Of a stretch of DNA of 64,000 bases, positions 62,927 to 64,000 are shown piece by piece (the first letter of the stretch is position 1; each line of letters opens with the position of its first letter). Source of the DNA: Bacteroidota bacterium (GTDB lineage: Bacteria > Bacteroidota > Bacteroidia > B-17B0 > Aurantibacillaceae); contig CANFTW010000007.1 in NCBI GenBank assembly GCA_947450025.1, positions 124,001 through 188,000 on the forward strand. Reading direction: 5' to 3'. A model generated the notes under the pieces. The model searched no databases, was not told the DNA's origin, and saw only the letters and a program-made list of their open reading frames with translations. The position numbers were made by a program, and so were the translations under genes.

Positions 62927-63892
62927 TTATAATCCAACCATTTTTTGTTTTTCAAAATCCCAAACTTTTAATTTAAAACAAGCTATAACATCTTTTGGTT
63001 TTAAAGATGTGGTTTTGGCTGTGCGCATTTCTGGAATAGCTTCCCAAACTTCCGTTAATCGATAAAAAGGAATACGGGAATTCATATGATGAATATGATG
63101 ATAGCCTATGTTTGCAGTAACCCAATTCATAAAAGGATTTAATTTCATAAAACTGGAAGAGTCTAAAGCCGCTCCTTCATAAGTCCATTCTTCATTTCCT
63201 ACAAAGGTTGCTGAAGGGAAATTATGTTGGGCATAAAATAGATAACTACCCATAGCCCCAGAAATAAAATGCGGAATGGCACATAATAATATCCAAGTTT
63301 GCCATCCTAAAAAATAAAATACAGCTATTTGATAGGAGAAATGAAGAATTAAAGCAACCAAAGAATCGATGTTTTTACTGAAACGATTAATGATTGATTT
63401 GATGCACATGCCATACATGAAAGCAAAAATATAACCAAATAAAATTGTTAAAGGATGACGAATAAATAAATAGTGAAATTTTTCGGAGCTACTGCATTTT
63501 TCAAATTTTTGTTTGGTATATATCGGAAATGAACCAATACTCGCACTAAATAATTTACAATTATTTTTATGGTGATAATCATGACTGGCACTCCAAATAC
63601 CTGTTGGCGCTAAAACATAAAATCCAAATAGCGTAAAGATGATTTTGGCTAAGGGCGATTTATCTAGAATGGCTTTATGCTGATGATCATGATAAATTAC
63701 AAACATCCTTACAATCATTAATCCTGAAAAAATACTACAAGCGATTTTTAAGGACCAATGAAAATTATAAACAGTTCCAAATAAAGAGGCTATTAAAATC
63801 AATAAAGTTGATAAGGTATAATACCAACTTTTTGCTTTGTTTTCTTTAGTAAAAGGTTTGGTGGCTAATATGAGTTGTTTACCTTGTAACAT
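62927..63892 (-). CDS. Membrane fatty-acid desaturase
   Basis: 321 residues with about four to five membrane segments. Three His boxes are present: HDHQH (from His68), HDYHH (from His104) and YHHIHH (near residue 265), which bind the di-iron centre of acyl-lipid desaturases and related hydroxylases. The group is close to Bacteroidota fatty-acid desaturases acting on membrane lipids. A TGTAAATA-N16-TATTTACA inverted repeat lies just upstream and may be its control site. Confidence 0.88.
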   Translation of the reverse strand: MLQGKQLILATKPFTKENKAKSWYYTLSTLLILIASLFGTVYNFHWSLKIACSIFSGLMIVRMFVIYHDHQHKAILDKSPLAKIIFTLFGFYVLAPTGIWSASHDYHHKNNCKLFSASIGSFPIYTKQKFEKCSSSEKFHYLFIRHPLTILFGYIFAFMYGMCIKSIINRFSKNIDSLVALILHFSYQIAVFYFLGWQTWILLCAIPHFISGAMGSYLFYAQHNFPSATFVGNEEWTYEGAALDSSSFMKLNPFMNWVTANIGYHHIHHMNSRIPFYRLTEVWEAIPEMRTAKTTSLKPKDVIACFKLKVWDFEKQKMVGL

Positions 63893-63897
63893 TTGGC

Positions 63898-63929
63898 TGT
63901 AAATATATCATGTAAACGGTGTATTTACA
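63898..63929. repeat. Inverted repeat upstream of the desaturase gene
   Basis: TGTAAATA and TATTTACA are perfect 8-bp arms 16 nt apart. A second TGTAAA inside, seven bases from the right arm, makes nested TGTAAA/TTTACA halves. It lies within 40 nt upstream of the desaturase start, a fitting place for an operator. Confidence 0.35.
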
Positions 63930-63941
63930 AAAAAGTTTAAA

Positions 63942-63976
63942 AAAAAAGCTCATCAATTTGATGAGCTTTTTTTTAA
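63942..63976. terminator. Bidirectional-looking terminator at the right edge
   Basis: The stem AAGCTCATCAA/TTGATGAGCTT has T-runs on both strands (eight T on plus, nine on minus). It lies upstream of the desaturase gene, so it most likely ends a minus-strand gene whose stop would be near 63990, just past the window edge. Confidence 0.75.
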
Positions 63977-64000
63977 AGGATTTAAAAATTATTTTTTAGG

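Overview
This window is an AT-rich chromosomal segment of a member of the Bacteroidota, probably outside the Bacteroidales. Several independent signs point there: type IX secretion (T9SS) C-terminal sorting domains on at least five exported proteins, a PorP/SprF-type outer-membrane protein beside a giant type-B (gliding-motility-associated) cargo, an OmpA protein with thrombospondin type-3 calcium repeats, menaquinone synthesis by the futalosine route (MqnA), and AT-rich promoter elements of the TAnnTTTG type. There are no tRNA or rRNA genes, insertion sequences, CRISPR arrays or phage genes. Nearly all of the sequence is coding, and I count 51 genes, the first of them cut by the window edge.

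Layout. 1-9 kb holds housekeeping and envelope genes: partial phosphohexomutase, TlpA-like thioredoxin, MtgA, PyrF, PrfA, an OmpA/TSP3 protein and a malic enzyme-phosphotransacetylase fusion. 9-17 kb holds a secreted CE1-like esterase, an unusual Nramp-family transporter, an HTTM membrane protein paired with a methyltransferase, a small lipoprotein, 3-hydroxyacyl-CoA dehydrogenase and a choice-of-anchor-B surface protein. 17-24.4 kb is a minus-strand exopolysaccharide module: Gfo/Idh/MocA oxidoreductase, lipoprotein, initiating sugar-phosphate transferase, dTDP-glucose dehydratase, AlgI-like MBOAT acyltransferase and AlgX-like partner. 24.5-32 kb holds Pcm, an abundant-looking outer-membrane protein, a deoxyhypusine-synthase-like enzyme, a protein with an N-terminal OmpA domain, and Lon. 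A cobalamin riboswitch at about 32.07-32.24 kb controls a T9SS surface protein, with a BtuF-like protein 3 kb further on. 36-41 kb is the PorP/SprF protein plus a 1291-residue repeat adhesin. 41-51 kb holds a CvfB-like RNA-binding protein, an FtsX permease, RbfA and a tight three-gene operon (M1 peptidase-barrel fusion, LtaS-like phosphotransferase, a disulfide-oxidoreductase relative without its cysteines), followed by MqnA. 51-64 kb holds a trans-sulfuration enzyme, a lipoprotein plus subtilase pair, PheT, Sua5, an SDR, an exported rubrerythrin lipoprotein, Cmk and a fatty-acid desaturase.

The strongest candidates for something undescribed are in the 44-50.6 kb operon. The M1 peptidase carries a C-terminal domain with Omp85-type barrel hallmarks (an LRGY loop motif, a GDAG motif and a terminal Phe), suggesting a self-anchored or type-Vd-like exported aminopeptidase. 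The oxidoreductase lacks both redox cysteines and instead has a Cys-rich C-terminal tail. Other points of note are a riboswitch-controlled B12-linked surface protein without an adjacent BtuB, a bacterial deoxyhypusine-synthase homologue with the catalytic Lys kept, an Nramp homologue with a rewritten metal site, and an adhesin with an exactly repeated 228-bp period.
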